Shown here: piece by piece, positions 1 to 59,900 of the stretch
Layout of the letters: each line of letters begins with the position of its first letter
How positions within the stretch are numbered: the first letter of the stretch is position 1
NCBI RefSeq assembly: GCF_000321225.1
Contig: NW_004451010.1
Span: 1,901,129 to 1,965,128 of the forward strand
Source of the DNA: Odobenus rosmarus divergens
Taxonomy: Eukaryota > Chordata > Mammalia > Carnivora > Odobenidae
Direction of reading: 5' to 3'
Length of the DNA: 64,000 nucleotides
The notes under the pieces: generated by a model
Databases searched by the model: none
Seen by the model: the letters and a program-made list of their open reading frames with translations, nothing else
Told to the model about the DNA's origin: nothing
Program-made: the position numbers and the translations under genes

Positions 1-807
1 TTTATATTTTTTAATGAATTAATGATATTCTTTTTTCTTACTTTTAGTTGGGTTATCTTTTGCTAGGACTCTTTATGTACAGTGGATCTTAATCTTTTAT
101 AATATAAATTGCAAAATTTTTCTTCAGAATTTATTTTAAAATTTTGTTTGTGGATGCATTTATATTCTGTGTTCTTCTATAAACATTATTGTCTTCAATC
201 AAAGCTTACTCCTTTTTCATTATATTTAGTCTTTAGTATAATATAGTTTTGTTGATATTATGAGTGGGGTTTTAAAAATTACATTTCCAATTATTATTTA
301 TTTAAATCATAAGAAAAAATGATTTTTGTAGATTGAGTCTATGGTTAGCCATCTTACTCTATTCTCTTATTAAGTCCAATAGTTTTTCAATTTATTGTCT
401 TAGATTTTAAATGTAGACACATTTTGCCTGCTTAGTGCCAAAATTTAAACCTCTGCTGATTTTTCAGATGTTATTTAATGCATTGATTAAGGTCTCAAGA
501 AAAGGTTGAATAATAATAGTGTCCTGTTCTTCACTTAAATGTGAATACTTCTAATATCTCACTATAAAGTAAATATTTGTGATAGGTTTCTTGTATGTTA
601 CCACTACCATGTTATTAAAGCTTCCTTCTTTTCATAGCTTACTAAAATATTCTTTAAATTTTAAAATCAGCAGTGGATGCTAATGTTGTGAATTCCAAGA
701 ACAGAATAATTGATTTCCTAAAGTTGAACCACATTTGAATTGAAAGGATTTTGTAGGACTGATCAGACTTTTACCCCTCACCCATGATGTTATTAGGATA
801 ATTTCTT
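1..807 (-). repeat. Antisense L1 remnant (intergenic)
   Basis: T-rich sequence with fragments resembling the reverse complement of mammalian L1 ORF2, for example around 340-470 and 480-600. It is heavily diverged and I see no usable frame. It lies downstream of PRKACB. The exact limits are uncertain. Confidence 0.5.
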
Positions 808-999
808 TTTTTTTTTTAAAGATTTTATTTATTTATTTGACAGAGAGAGACACAGTGAGAGAAGGAACACAAGTGGGGGAGAAGGAGAAGCAGGTTTCCC
901 GCTGAGCAGGGAGCCTGACGTGGGGCTCGATCCCAGGACTCTGGGACCATGACCTGAGCCGAAGGCAGGCGCTTAATGACTGAGCCACCCAGGTGCCCC
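808..999 (-). mobile_element. Can-SINE, minus strand
   Basis: Reads as poly-T, then AAGATTTTATTTATTTATTT, GA-rich body and GGTGCCCC end, the reverse complement of a carnivore tRNA-Lys-derived SINE. Flanked by a 13-bp target-site duplication AGGATAATTTCTT at 795-807 and 1000-1012. Confidence 0.95.
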
Positions 1000-1012
1000 A
1001 GGATAATTTCTT

Positions 1013-2515
1013 AAGAAGTGGCATGGTACAGTGAAATTTTTACACCCGTCACTCTGGTAAACCCAAGAAGTTTTTCCAGAACACAAAATAATTCTTTTCC
1101 GTACAAAATTGTTGGTTTTTGCTGTGGAAAATGTAGAAGATTTTGGTGAAGGTCCACTTTTTGACCAGCACATCTTTCTGTAGAAAACTACCTCTCCCCA
1201 GTCCTCAGAATTCTGGTGAGGCTGTCAATCATGTCTGTCTCCTCACCCAGGCCCAGATGTAGGCTCTGATCCAGGCTGGACCATGAGTCCCCTTGCGGAA
1301 TTTACATAGTACAGGAGAAACCTCTGAAACCTCCGTCTCTTCATCTGGGATCATGGGCACTTTCACAAGTGCAAGCCTGGAGGGGCTGGTGGTTTTATTT
1401 TCTGTTTCATGGAGAGTGCCTATTGAGGATGAAGTGAATTCTGAGGACAGGGTCAAGAGGTTGAGAGAGAGGCAGAATTTTGATGATACAGTTTGGTCTT
1501 TTAGACTTCATTGTGACAGAAGTCCGCCCTCAGACTTCCTGGTTATGTGAGTTCACTGCTTCCCCTCCCGGCCTTTTTTTTTTTGCTAAAAGTGCTTTGC
1601 ATTGTGTGGTCTCTTACTTGCTAGGGAGAGAGTCTAGGACTACTATCAGTTCCCAATGTACAAAAGCAAGATTCCTAGTTTTCCTCTTTATAGAAAGAAT
1701 TGGTACCAATATTCAGAAGGGTACAAAGCCAGCCCCCATAAATAACAAGTATGTATGGAGAGAAAGCTAAATGAGGGGAAAAAAATCACTGGCATGCTAT
1801 CTAGAACAGTGTAGGTAAGACCACCAGTGAGAAGATCCTACACTCGGTTTTAGGTGTTGAGTATCTGTGAAGTGCTCAGCAGATTTTTGTTTGTTTATCA
1901 TATGGAAGAAAACTTGTGTTTGGTTTGTGATTATTTTCTGAGCCATGGTATAGACAGGAATGAAGTTATCCACAGAGCAGTAAGCAACAAAGAAGGACAT
2001 TGCTACTTGAATGAAAGAGGCTTTTTTTGGACGCCAGTAACCACATGATTTATTCAGAGAGAACAGGCTGCACTTAGCTGTGTGCTTCCTGACTTTGACT
2101 TAATATAAGGACAATAGTAAAATTTTAGTAACAGGTTGGTTGTGCTCATTGAGTATGAATTTTTAGTGTACTCTGAAGAGATGGGCAGCTAAGACAAAAG
2201 TCTTTTTTTCCATATGGCAGTGGTCTGGCTGCTAAAGGGAAGGGTGCTCATGAGCTTGGGAAATGAGGAACAAGATGAAAACATTCTTCGTGGCAGTGAT
2301 AATGCTCATGAGGCCATTTCAATGACATCTGGTGGTTTGCTCAAAAGCATTATCAGTGATATACTATCTCATTTTCAATCTTGAAAGAAAGACTTTGGGA
2401 TTTCTTAAGAAGACAGCACTCTGGTGCAAATGGCTTAATTGCTAAGTCTCATTGGATGATTTTTAAAAAATGGATAAGAATTTCAATGCTCTGTTATTGG
2501 GCATATTGATTTTTG
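1013..2515. other. Intergenic, nothing recognised
   Basis: Short open frames only, overlapping on both strands and without family resemblance. No repeat I can name with confidence. Confidence 0.5.
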
Positions 2516-2710
2516 ATTAATTACTTTATCATTATAAAGAATGCAAGCAATTCAGCAAAGTACAAAGGAGAAATTATGAGATAACCCCAAATCCCATATC
2601 AGGAGTAATGTCCCAGGCTTCTTCCTATGCACATATAGAGTCAGAAGGTCAGAGAGACGGAGAGGTACATCACTAGATAGCACTCGTTTTATAAAAATTA
2701 CACCATACTT

Positions 2711-2735
2711 GTGCTCGTTTTGGCAGCACATATAC
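2711..2735 (+). pseudogene. U6 snRNA 5'-end fragment, retroinserted
   Basis: The 25 nt match the first 25 bases of U6 snRNA (GTGCTCGCTTCGGCAGCACA and on) with two C-to-T changes, at positions 8 and 11. The fragment sits exactly between 21-bp direct repeats (2690-2710 and 2736-2756, one mismatch), the form of an L1-type target-site duplication. No poly-A tail is present and the rest of U6 is absent, so it is not a working gene. Confidence 0.8.
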
Positions 2736-2756
2736 TATAAAAATTACATCATACTT

Positions 2757-3150
2757 TTTAGCAGAAAGTGTTCAATTTCATCTTACTTACATTATAAAAT
2801 CCAGTTTACCAGGAGAAACTGAAATGAAAATAAATGTAATTGAATTTAACACAAGAAAAAGAAGTTGAAAACTGCTGATAAATGGTCCTTCCTTACAAAA
2901 TAGTTACACAATTATAAAAAATCATTCAAAAGTTAGAGCCATTATCTTATTTAACCACACATACTAATTTTAGATTCTATTAGTTGACTTCCTGTAATAA
3001 AGGGTAAGGAATTACCAGTCTCACTTCCTTTCCCCACCTTCCAATTTTGCTAGTTACCTGATTCCAATTTTGCCAAGGTTTAAAGCACTTATATTTAGTT
3101 CTATAGTTCTAATTACCATAGTTGCTTATAATTAGTATGACATTTAGACA
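2757..3150. other. Intergenic, nothing recognised
   Basis: AT-rich sequence with no coding potential and no repeat that I can name. The sequence just before it (about 2520-2710) looks like an old interspersed repeat of a common mammalian type, family not determined. Confidence 0.4.
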
Positions 3151-3159
3151 GATTCAGTG

Positions 3160-4085
3160 TTCACCATGGGCTTTTTCTCATGGCTTCTTTATTACTAAGT
3201 TCTTTATTTTGATTCATATATCCAGTTGGATATGAAGGGCTCATAGGTTTTCAATTTCTTTCTTTTGGTTGTTAACAGGGACCTGTCTCATGTGTTTATT
3301 ATGTATTTTTTTTTTTTTTTTTGGAAGAACAAATATTTTTATTTTATTTTTTATTATGTTCAGTGCTTTTAAATTAAAAGTAACTTGGCTAGGTATAATA
3401 CTCTTGGCTCATACTTTCTTTCCTCTAGAACTTTATAGTCATTATTTAATTGTCTTTTGGCACCAAGTATTACTGTGGAAACACCTGAGGCCAATCTGTT
3501 TCTGCCCCACCTTAAGGTGACTTCATTCTTATGCATAACATTTTAATCTTTGGAGTTCAAAATCCTTACCATGGTTTGGCTTGATGTTGAAAACTCTATG
3601 TCACTTTCCCCTGAAAAACAGTGTAGTCTTTCAATATATAAATTCAGTTTTCGCTTCATTTTAGCAAAAAGTTTCTATGTGATATATTTGAATATTTTTC
3701 CTGTTTCATTCATTTCAAAATTCAGGATGCCAACAGTGGATCATCTTTGTTCTCAGTATCTATTACCATTTCTGAATTTCTTTAATCTCTTCACATTTTG
3801 ATTCTCTGCTCTGTAATTATCTCATTGTAATAAAAATCTTCTCTGTATGTTAGGTAAGTCTGTGGATTCATCTCCACTGTGTATTTTCCATTGTGTTTTT
3901 GGTCTGTGGAGATGTTTATTTTGTCTTGAGTGGAATCTATGCCCTTAAAGATATTTTAAAATATATTCCACCATTTCTATATGTTTGGGGATGGAGGGCA
4001 AAAGCAAAAAAGGAGGGTTTGTGTGTCTTTTAAATTCTAGCATGACCAGAATTTTTAAAGCTCTTCTGTGTCCATCTCATTTTTA
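3160..4085 (-). repeat. Antisense L1-like relic
   Basis: Phrases such as CTTGGCTAGGTATAATACTC near 3390 and the T-rich text that follows resemble the reverse complement of L1 ORF sequence. Strongly decayed; limits approximate. Confidence 0.45.
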
Positions 4086-5160
4086 TTCCTAATGATAGTT
4101 TTTTTGGGGGGGTGGGGTGGGGGTTCCTCTTCAAGCTTTCCAGAAGCTATTTCTTCCTTGTGGGATCATTTTCCTTCACAAGTTCCTTATTGAGTCCCTG
4201 TTGGTAAAACATTTACAGTGTATTTTATTTGGAGTGGCCTTTATTTTACCCCTGTTGTTTCTTCTCTTACTGTGAGGGCTAGGATCACCTTTGTTCTTTC
4301 TTCTTTTACTATGATGGCTAGGATCCTTCAGCATAATGTAGAATAGGAGTGATGATAATGGGAACATCAACTGGAGTCCAGCTGGGAAAACACCAACCAT
4401 TCTAGGTATTTCAACAGAGGAGATTTAATAGAAGAAATTGGTTATACAGGTGTTGGGAGAATAGGGAGTCCAACAGCTGCACTTAATATAGGAAAAAAAA
4501 GTATCAGTCACATTACTACAGAGTTTTTAAAACCAGCCAAAGATAAAGACAAAGACGTCACCATAAAGATAAAATGGGGAAGTCACCCAAAGATGAGCAG
4601 CAGCAGAGCAATTTATCACCTGGCCTGGAGGAAAAAAGGAAGAGTGGGGTTCACAGAGCTCAGGAGCAAGGACTACCCAGTGGAGAACCATAACAGTGAC
4701 CAGGCTGGGATAATAGAAAAGACTCCAGAGATGGTACAGAACAGAGAGAGAGAGAGAGAGGGAGGGAAACACTCTGGTTATAACTTTCTGCTCCCTCCTA
4801 TGTGTTACCATCACTTCTCACTGGTCAGACCTAGCTGGTTGCTAGAGGGCTAGGGTGCCTTGGAACGAATGTGCCATACCTTGCAATGAAACAGCCGTTT
4901 GCTTGCGGGGGAGGGGGGGATATAATTTTAAGTTAAAAAAAAGTTACTCAGAACTTTGGAGACATTATTTTCCATTTTTATGTCTCCTTTTTTTTTTTAA
5001 AACTTCAGACAATTATGTCTCAAGGCTGACTTCCCATGTTTCTTTTCTCTCATATTTTTCTATCTCTACCATTTGAGTACAAATTCTGAGAGATTTCCTA
5101 AACTCTATCTTCCAGATCACTAACATTCTATTTTAATCGTAATCTACTCTAAAATTTGTT
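4086..5160. other. Intergenic; small direct repeat and (AG)n
   Basis: Contains a two-copy imperfect 39-bp direct repeat around 4246-4325 (GGCTAGGATC recurs 39 bp apart) and an AG microsatellite at about 4742-4762. Otherwise nothing recognised. Confidence 0.5.
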
Positions 5161-5164
5161 TCCT

Positions 5165-5740
5165 TTGCACAATTGTTTTTTTTAAAATCATCTTTACAAA
5201 GGTATAATGTACTCATTTTAAGTACATACTTCAATGAGTTTTGGCAAGTGTAGACCATCAAAATGCTTTTAGATGCCACTCATGTTGCCGCTTCTATCAG
5301 TAGCTTGTTCCTTTTTACTGGTGAGTAGTATTTAATTGCATGGATATAGCGCCATTTGCTGATCTGTTCATCTGCTGCTGTTTGTTTGAATTGTTCTCAT
5401 TTTGGGACTGTTACAAAGTTACTGAACATTTATGTCTTTGTATAAACATATGTTTTCATTATCTTGGGTAAATACCTAGAAGTAAAATGGGCAATCATAT
5501 AAGTGAATGGTTAACTATATACAGACTGCCAAACGGTGCCATTTTACATTCCCACGGGCAATGCATGACCATTCCATCCAGTTGCTCTCCAGCCTCACCA
5601 ACACTTGGCATTATCAGTATTATTAATTTTAGTCTTTCTGTGGGTGTGTAGTGATGTCCAATTGTGGTTTTAGTTTGCAATGTGCCAGTGAATAGTGTAG
5701 TGATATTGAGCATCTTTCAAGGTATTCAGAGCTGATTTGC
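5165..5740 (-). repeat. Old L1 3' region, antisense
   Basis: Reads as the reverse complement of an L1M 3' end: TTGGGTAAATACCTAGAAGT, then CATTTTACATTCCCACGGGC and CTCCAGCCTCACCAACACTT. Many substitutions; no frame remains. Confidence 0.8.
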
Positions 5741-5902
5741 TACTCAAGTTCCCCGACGATGTCCTTGAAAATGCGCTGCCTGCTAGTCACTCCACTTCAG
5801 GAAAATCTGTTTAAGTCTAGCTTCTGTCTGAGTTGTGAAAAGATTGTCTCTACTTCTGCCTTTCAGATAATCATATTTTCCACCTAAAATGACATTAGTA
5901 AG
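5741..5902. other. Intergenic, nothing recognised
   Basis: Short spacer between an L1 relic and a MaLR LTR; no features seen. Confidence 0.5.
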
Positions 5903-6400
5903 TGTGGTAGGCAGGATAATTTCTCCCTCTCCTCCCTCTGCCCCAGATATGTTCATGCCCAAAACCCAGAACCTGTGAATGTGGTAAGTTATAGGGCAAA
6001 GGGGAATTAAGTTTGCTTATTAGCTGATCTTATAATAGTGTGAATAGCCTGGACATCCAGGTGGCTCAGCATAGTTACAAGGGCCTTTAAAAGTGAAAGA
6101 GGGAGGTGGAAGCGGAGGTTAGAGGGATGCAACATAAAGACTCAGCCCAATATTGCTGGCTTTGAAGATGGAGGAATGGGGTCACAAGTCAAGGAAAGTG
6201 AGCAGCTTCTAGAAGTTAGAAAAGAAACAGATTCTCCCCTAGAGCCTCTAGAAAGAATAGTCTTGCTGATACATTGATTTTAACCCAATGAGACTCATTT
6301 TTGATGCCAGACTTCCAGAGCTGTAAGATAATACATTTATGTTGTTTTAGGCCACTAAGTTTATGGCAATTTGTTATAGTAGCAATAGAAAATTAACACA
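5903..6400 (+). repeat. MaLR (MLT1/MST-type) LTR, plus strand
   Basis: About 500 bp from TGTGGTAGGCAGGATAATTT to a GGCCACTAAGTTTATGGCAA...ACACA end, with CTTCCAGAGCTGTAAGATAA before it, all typical of MaLR LTRs. It appears solo; no internal region is evident. Subfamily not determined. Confidence 0.7.
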
Positions 6401-6904
6401 GTGAGGTAATAATTTACGGTGACAATTACTACCACTGAATAATCAGATGACGAACCAACTACAGTTTATTCATCAACACTTTATCCCCATTCCAACTTCC
6501 TTTTGGCCATTTCATTAACATCACCATTAAGAGATGGCAGAGACTCTAAATTTAATGATTTGCTCAATTGTAGGTTGTATTAGCATAGCTTCAAGCAGAT
6601 AGCTTGATAGCAAAGTAAGTCTGACCAGGAGTTAGAAGTGGTTTCAGCTACCCATGCTTTCCCCTATGCTCAGTAGCTACTGTTTTCTGTTTCCTGCTTA
6701 TATTCCAGAAAAAAATGGAAGGCAGCAGGTGCACTGAGGTTTGTGACCACACTGACATAGTTTTTTTTGTTTGTTTGTTTTTGCTTATTTTTTGCTTATG
6801 GTAAGTTATTTCAATTTGGGCCAAATATAAAGCATTTGAAGTAAGATCAGTGCAAGCCCTTCACCAGGGGAATACAGTGTACACGCAGGAGTACCCTTTG
6901 TAAG
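6401..6904. other. Intergenic, nothing certain
   Basis: Possibly a decayed MIR/L2-type piece around 6540-6680; too diverged to assign. T-rich tract near 6760. Confidence 0.35.
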
Positions 6905-7505
6905 AGGTGTACTAGTTTTTTTTTGTTGTTTTTTTTTTTTTTTACCACAGAGCGGGCAGATTAAACAACACAAACTTATTTTCTCACAGTTCTAGGGGCT
7001 AGAAGTCCAAGATCAAATTGCTAGCAGGGTTGGCTTCTTTTGAATCCTCTCTCCTTGGCTTGTAGATGACCATCTCCCTCTTATGTCTCCACATGGTCTT
7101 TTCTGGGCCTGCGTTCTTTATGTCCCAATCTCTTCTTAAAAATTCACCAGTTATCAGATTAGGGCCCATCCATAGGATTTTATCCTAATTAAAGATCCTA
7201 CCTTCAGGGGCGCCTGGGTGGCTCAGTCGGTTAAGCATCTGCCTTCAGCACAGGTCATGAGCCCGAGGTCCTGGGATAGAGCCCGGCGTTGGCGTCAGGC
7301 TCCCTGCTCAGTGGGGAGCCTGCTTCTCCCTCTCCCTCTGTGCCTCCCCGCCAACTGCTCATGCTTGCTCTCTCTCAAATAAGTATCTTAAAAAAATAAA
7401 AAATAAAGGCCCTATCTTCAAATATAGTCATATTCTGAGCTACAGCAGGGAGAGTTAGGACTTCAACATATGAATTCTGAAGAAACACGATTCAGCCCTT
7501 ATCAG
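6905..7505 (-). repeat. MaLR LTR, minus strand, split by a Can-SINE
   Basis: Reverse complement of an MLT1/MST-type LTR: AAACTTATTTTCTCACAGTT, GGGGCTAGAAGTCCAAGATC, CCTCTCTCCTTGGCTTGTAG, then GATTCAGCCCTTATCA. It is split into 6905-7206 and about 7412-7505 by the SINE between them. Confidence 0.8.
7207..7408 (+). mobile_element. Can-SINE, plus strand, inside MaLR LTR
   Basis: Starts GGGGCGCCTGGGTGGCTCAG with internal pol III A/B-box regions and ends in A-rich AAAAAAATAAAAAATAAA. Imperfect duplication CCTACCTTCA / CCTATCTTCA flanks it. Confidence 0.95.
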
Positions 7506-9350
7506 AGAGCCGTTATCAAAAGCTATTAAATAAGGCATATAGAAAATATTCAAGAAAACTAAAATGAAAGTATTTAACTTCACATCCAATATTTATGCAT
7601 GAGAAAATTTAAATGGATTTCAAATGATGATTTGGAGTGAAGATATGCCTAGATTTTTGTAATTAGTTGTATAAGGAAATGAGAAAACTGGCATTTTGTG
7701 TTAAGCCCTGATAGTGATAAAATAAAGCAAGCACTGGTATAAAAATAGTAAACACAGTGTTATAAAGTACATCAATATTTGTAAATATTTACAGTAACAA
7801 TCCTAACGATGAAAAATGGTAAGCTTTTAAAATAATTACCTAAAACATTATTTCTTGAGTTCAAGGACAACTGTAGAAACACACACTAACCAACCTGGCT
7901 GGAATCATAAGAGGTAATGTGAACTCAACACTTCTGAAAAAAGAAAGTAAAAATTCATAGTTCATTGTTCCAATACAAGGATGAGGTCTCTTGCAGTGTC
8001 AATCATTTAAATATGAATATTTTCAACATTTTGTTAAGAGTAATTTGGACTAATATCATGAGGAAGAAGTAGAAACACTTTTTAGAAACTGTGGAATGAA
8101 TCTAGTAGTTTCTTAATATACACTGAGTTGGACCTGATTGGTGGACGTTTCTCCCCTATTACTCTGTTCCCACTACCACAGACCAACCCAATACATAAAA
8201 ACTGGAATCTATAAACATCTGTAGTACCTGCAGAAAAGAAATCATGAGATAAGGGCACTAAATAGAACATAAGACTTAATACACTGTTTTATCCTTTGAA
8301 GATACTTTAATTTTGCTGTTATGATTAATTAAAAAACACAGTTGTTTTCAGCATTTCCTAGCTACAGTAGTGCATAGGAAATTCCATTCTAAACAAAGAA
8401 TTAATTAATGAAATAACAACACAACTTAACATTTTACATTGATAGGTTACAGTTTACAAGGTGCTTCCACATACATTATTTCATTTGAGTCTTACAACAA
8501 GCAGATAAAACAGTCAGTGGGAAAGAAAAATGTTTTTTTTTTTTGTTTTTGTTTTTTTAGGCTTACGATGAGTATTTTCAGGCCAATGGGCAGTCAATAC
8601 AAGAACATATCAAAAACAAGACAGCAATACCCACAAGCCACAGTATCTTTTTTTGGTAGGTTGACAGTTTGATATCAATTGGATATTTAGCATCAGTGAA
8701 GGAGGAAGGAATCAAAACAGACATGAGGTCCTCATGATATTCAAAAAACTGTAAGAACACTGTAAGAGATAAGGAGAAGAAAGGCCCTAAAATATCACCT
8801 TACCAAGACTCACTTCAAAGCACATTATCCCTTCAAACTGTCAAATAAAAAGAATCTTGTCATGACGTGTGAAAATTAGAAAAGACCTTAGAAACTGCCT
8901 AATGGATCGCATTTTGAAGAGCTAAGGCCAAGGTCATGCTGACTGTGACAGACCAGCTTGAGACCCAGATGTCTTTGACTTTGAGTCGGGGGGTCCTTCC
9001 TCTGCAATGCCATCTCCTTATTATTTACTGAGGAAAAATGTAATTTCTTCTGTTTCAAATAATGTAATCTGAGGTTAAATACTGATTCATTCCACTTATT
9101 TCTTAAGTTTTTATCTTGTTCTTGGCTAAACTGTGGTTAAAACTGTGCGTTTTATATAACTTTAAGATATTCTAATTCAGTGTACTTGATTGGTTGGAAA
9201 TAGACTCCCTTGACATATCTGAAAGCTTGCCCATGTCCTTTAAATGGAGAGTAAAATGGGAATGGCGAAATAGCCCTCAAAATCAATGTACGCCTAGGGG
9301 TCCACCTACCTAGGCAGAGTTTACAGCAAGTTGTGCAGGGCAATAGTAAT
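7506..9350. other. Intergenic downstream of PRKACB
   Basis: No gene seen. About 8440-8510 resembles a decayed MIR-type SINE in antisense. If PRKACB uses a poly(A) site more distal than the one I chose, part of this stretch would be 3' UTR. Confidence 0.4.
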
Positions 9351-11574
9351 TTTATTTAAAACATTTTTTTTAGAACTTACAGAAATCTTTTTAATTGCTG
9401 AAAACTAAAATGTAATAATCAAATTGTCATACCCATGATTTATTAAAATAATTTTACAATAATATACAATAAAGCTACCATAGAATTTGTAGCATACACA
9501 TAGAATACAAAGATCAGCATGTTCTTGGGCCAAAAACTAATTAAGATATTTTATACAAATGATGTTTTAAATTTATTAACATGATGATAATTTTTGTCAC
9601 ATAAAACTTGATACAGCAAAGTATTTCATATTTTTCTTGCACATTTTAAATATAGGTGGACCAACTGAAATCAGTATCAGCTTTTAAATGACATAACCAT
9701 GCAAAAACACTTGACAACCAAAAGATGTACAGATTGATGCAGAGAATATTCCAGACAGGCTTTTTTCAATGTCTTTGAAGGTTTTACAAGGGTGTGGTAC
9801 AGAGGAAAAGAAGTAGAGTCAGTGACCTGCACCAATAATGAAGCAAATAGAATGCTTATATACACTAAGATCGGTTTGATTAAAAACAACTTATATGCAT
9901 GTAAATTGATCATAAAAAATGAACACAGTTTATTTTTGACTCTTTTGGTGTGTTGTTTTAAGATAGGTCACTGACACATGGAGAAAATCAGATGGCAAAA
10001 TTTAAAAGCAAAGAAAAAAATATTTAAAAAACAGAGGTAAGCCATGGATTCTCAACAAACATTGAACTAAATGTGCAAAAGTGCTTGAAATTTCCACATG
10101 ACAGCAATTTTGTTGGCAAGGAAGTATAAAAAAAATTAAACTCAAATACTAAAATTGTATCTGCATGATCATACATTCTGTTTCCTGAAAGAAAAGAGGC
10201 TTGAAATTCTGACATGTCTAAAAATATCACACCTCAAAATTAAAATACAGTTGCGGCAGTTTTAAAAACTTTGTCCCTTTTCCTCATTTATGAGGCGTAA
10301 GATGAAAGCCGAAGCTTCAACAGCGCCTCTACCTCAGGCTGACATACAGATTATAACGGAATAACCTGGCAATAATTCCTTTTGTTCTACCTCAGGCTGA
10401 CATACAGATTATACCGGAATAACCTGGCAATAATTCCTTTTGTTCTACCTCAGGCTGACATACAGATTATACCGGAATAACCTGGCAATAATTCCTTTTG
10501 TTCTTAACTGTGACAAAACAAAGCAAAGCAAAACAAACAAAAACCTCATATAAATAAGAATGTCTCTATACCGTTTACAAGTATCAAGCCATTTGTTTGA
10601 CTCAGCGAAGTATTTGTCCGCATTAATGTTCTTTTTAGTTCATTTCTTTTCTTTTAAAAAGTTTACAATGAGGACTATTTGAGAAACTAAAAAAATTGTC
10701 ACTTTCTTCATCAGTCATGTTCTGTTAAAATACTGGCTAAAACCCTTATGGAGGAATGAAGGTTTAGAAATCTTAGAGCTAGCTCTAATACCTACAGAAA
10801 GGCTGGTACCAAGCGATGATCCATAGCATTAGTTTTTCCTGTGAATGAGACACATTTGTCACACTGCACAGCTGGTCACTTAATTACTCGAGGGGAAGAT
10901 GATACAAAAGGCAGTGAAGGGAAACAGAGCCTCTGATCTCTAGGAATCCAAATTGCTGGGTCTAGCTACTCTAGGTTAGTCTACCCAAGTGTCTTGCCAG
11001 AACAGTGAATCCTAGGAAAGTTATTGTTTTGTTTTGTATAAACTGCCTTGTTGATAAGACATTCTGTCTTCAAAAATTGTCAAAAGTTTTGGCAAAACTG
11101 AGTCTGAGCTACTCAAAGTAAAAACAGTTATTGGAAGTATATCCTCAAGCCACTGACCAACAAAAACAATGGCAAGAACTACCAAAGGCAACACTCATCC
11201 TTCCTTTCAAATATCACAGAGCCATAACACTGCCCATCTGAAACACCAACAAAATAAAATGGAGTACTGTTTGGAGAAAAACTGATGAAAATGAAAAAAG
11301 GAAGAAATGGACGTAGGGGAGGAGAAAGACAAACCAAAGGGAAGCAGGAAAGTGTCTAGTTGTGTGTTATGGCACAGACAATGCTTTGCTTAGCGGTGCC
11401 TTGTTACATAGGTGGATGCAGAGCGCACACACGGATGGCAATAAAGACCTCACTCAGTCGCTGGAATGACAGAACTAGGTAACTGCTTCAACAAGGACGG
11501 TCTCAGCTCCACCGTATCTCTCAACAGAGTGCAAAGACTGAGTGTAAGCTCTGATGTTATCTTGTTGCTCAGCT
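9351..11574 (-). other. PRKACB: PRKACB 3' UTR (distal end uncertain)
   Basis: Non-coding part of the last exon, following the TAA at 11575-11577. I recognise no interspersed repeat in it, which fits conserved UTR sequence. Minus-strand AATAAA hexamers occur at 9929-9934, 9572-9577, 9439-9444 and 9351-9356, so several poly(A) sites are possible. I set the end at the most distal of these, but the true end could lie on either side. It contains a three-copy 58-bp tandem repeat at 10329-10502. Confidence 0.55.
10329..10502 (+). repeat. 58-bp tandem repeat, 3 copies, in PRKACB 3' UTR
   Basis: Copies at 10329-10386, 10387-10444 and 10445-10502, each starting CTACCTCAGGCTGACATACA. Copies 2 and 3 are identical and copy 1 differs by a single base (ATAACGG against ATACCGG). 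The unit is not a known interspersed repeat to my eye. Near identity means a recent expansion, so the copy number may be polymorphic. Confidence 0.97.
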
Positions 11575-59431
<47,857 letters not shown>

Positions 59432-59900
59432 GTTGAACCTGGCAAGGAACAGACAGCAGAATGATTGCACCTAAACGTCTTTCAATTACACCAGCTCTTA
59501 CTGCTAGCTGTGGACCTCACTGATATTAAAATGCTGTGTGCTGTTGCTAGTGACTATTGGCGATGAATCTTATTGCCCAGATCGCTGATAGCTTTCATTT
59601 TTCATGAGCCAGAAAGCTATACTGCAGCACAAATGTTAACCATTTAAACATTCTGTATTATGGAAGAAACAAAATACAACACTATATATTTCTTCATTTA
59701 TAAAGCAGAATCATAAAATAATTTATTTATAAACTTCCATTAAATTCAGCATTACAAAGAGCATCAGATGCCACTTATGTGGTTTTCAAAAGAGAGTAAT
59801 ATACAAAAAGTTACTGGAGATTACTGTTGAAATGTAAAATTCTTTACATCAAAAAGGATGAAGATGACATATTGTGTAGCAAGGTAGATAGACTGGGTAA
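59432..59900 (-). promoter_or_regulatory. PRKACB: Probable promoter/5' UTR region of the Met-Gly-Leu first exon
   Basis: Placed only by position, directly upstream of the most distal start in the window. It is AT-rich with no CpG island, unlike the CpG-rich promoter expected for Cbeta1, and fits a tissue-restricted promoter. No specific factor site is claimed. Confidence 0.3.

Noticed and set aside
10329..10502. let-7 seed complement CTACCTCA at the start of each 58-bp repeat
   Set aside because: It is on the plus strand, antisense to the PRKACB transcript. The mRNA carries TGAGGTAG instead, so it is not a let-7 target site.
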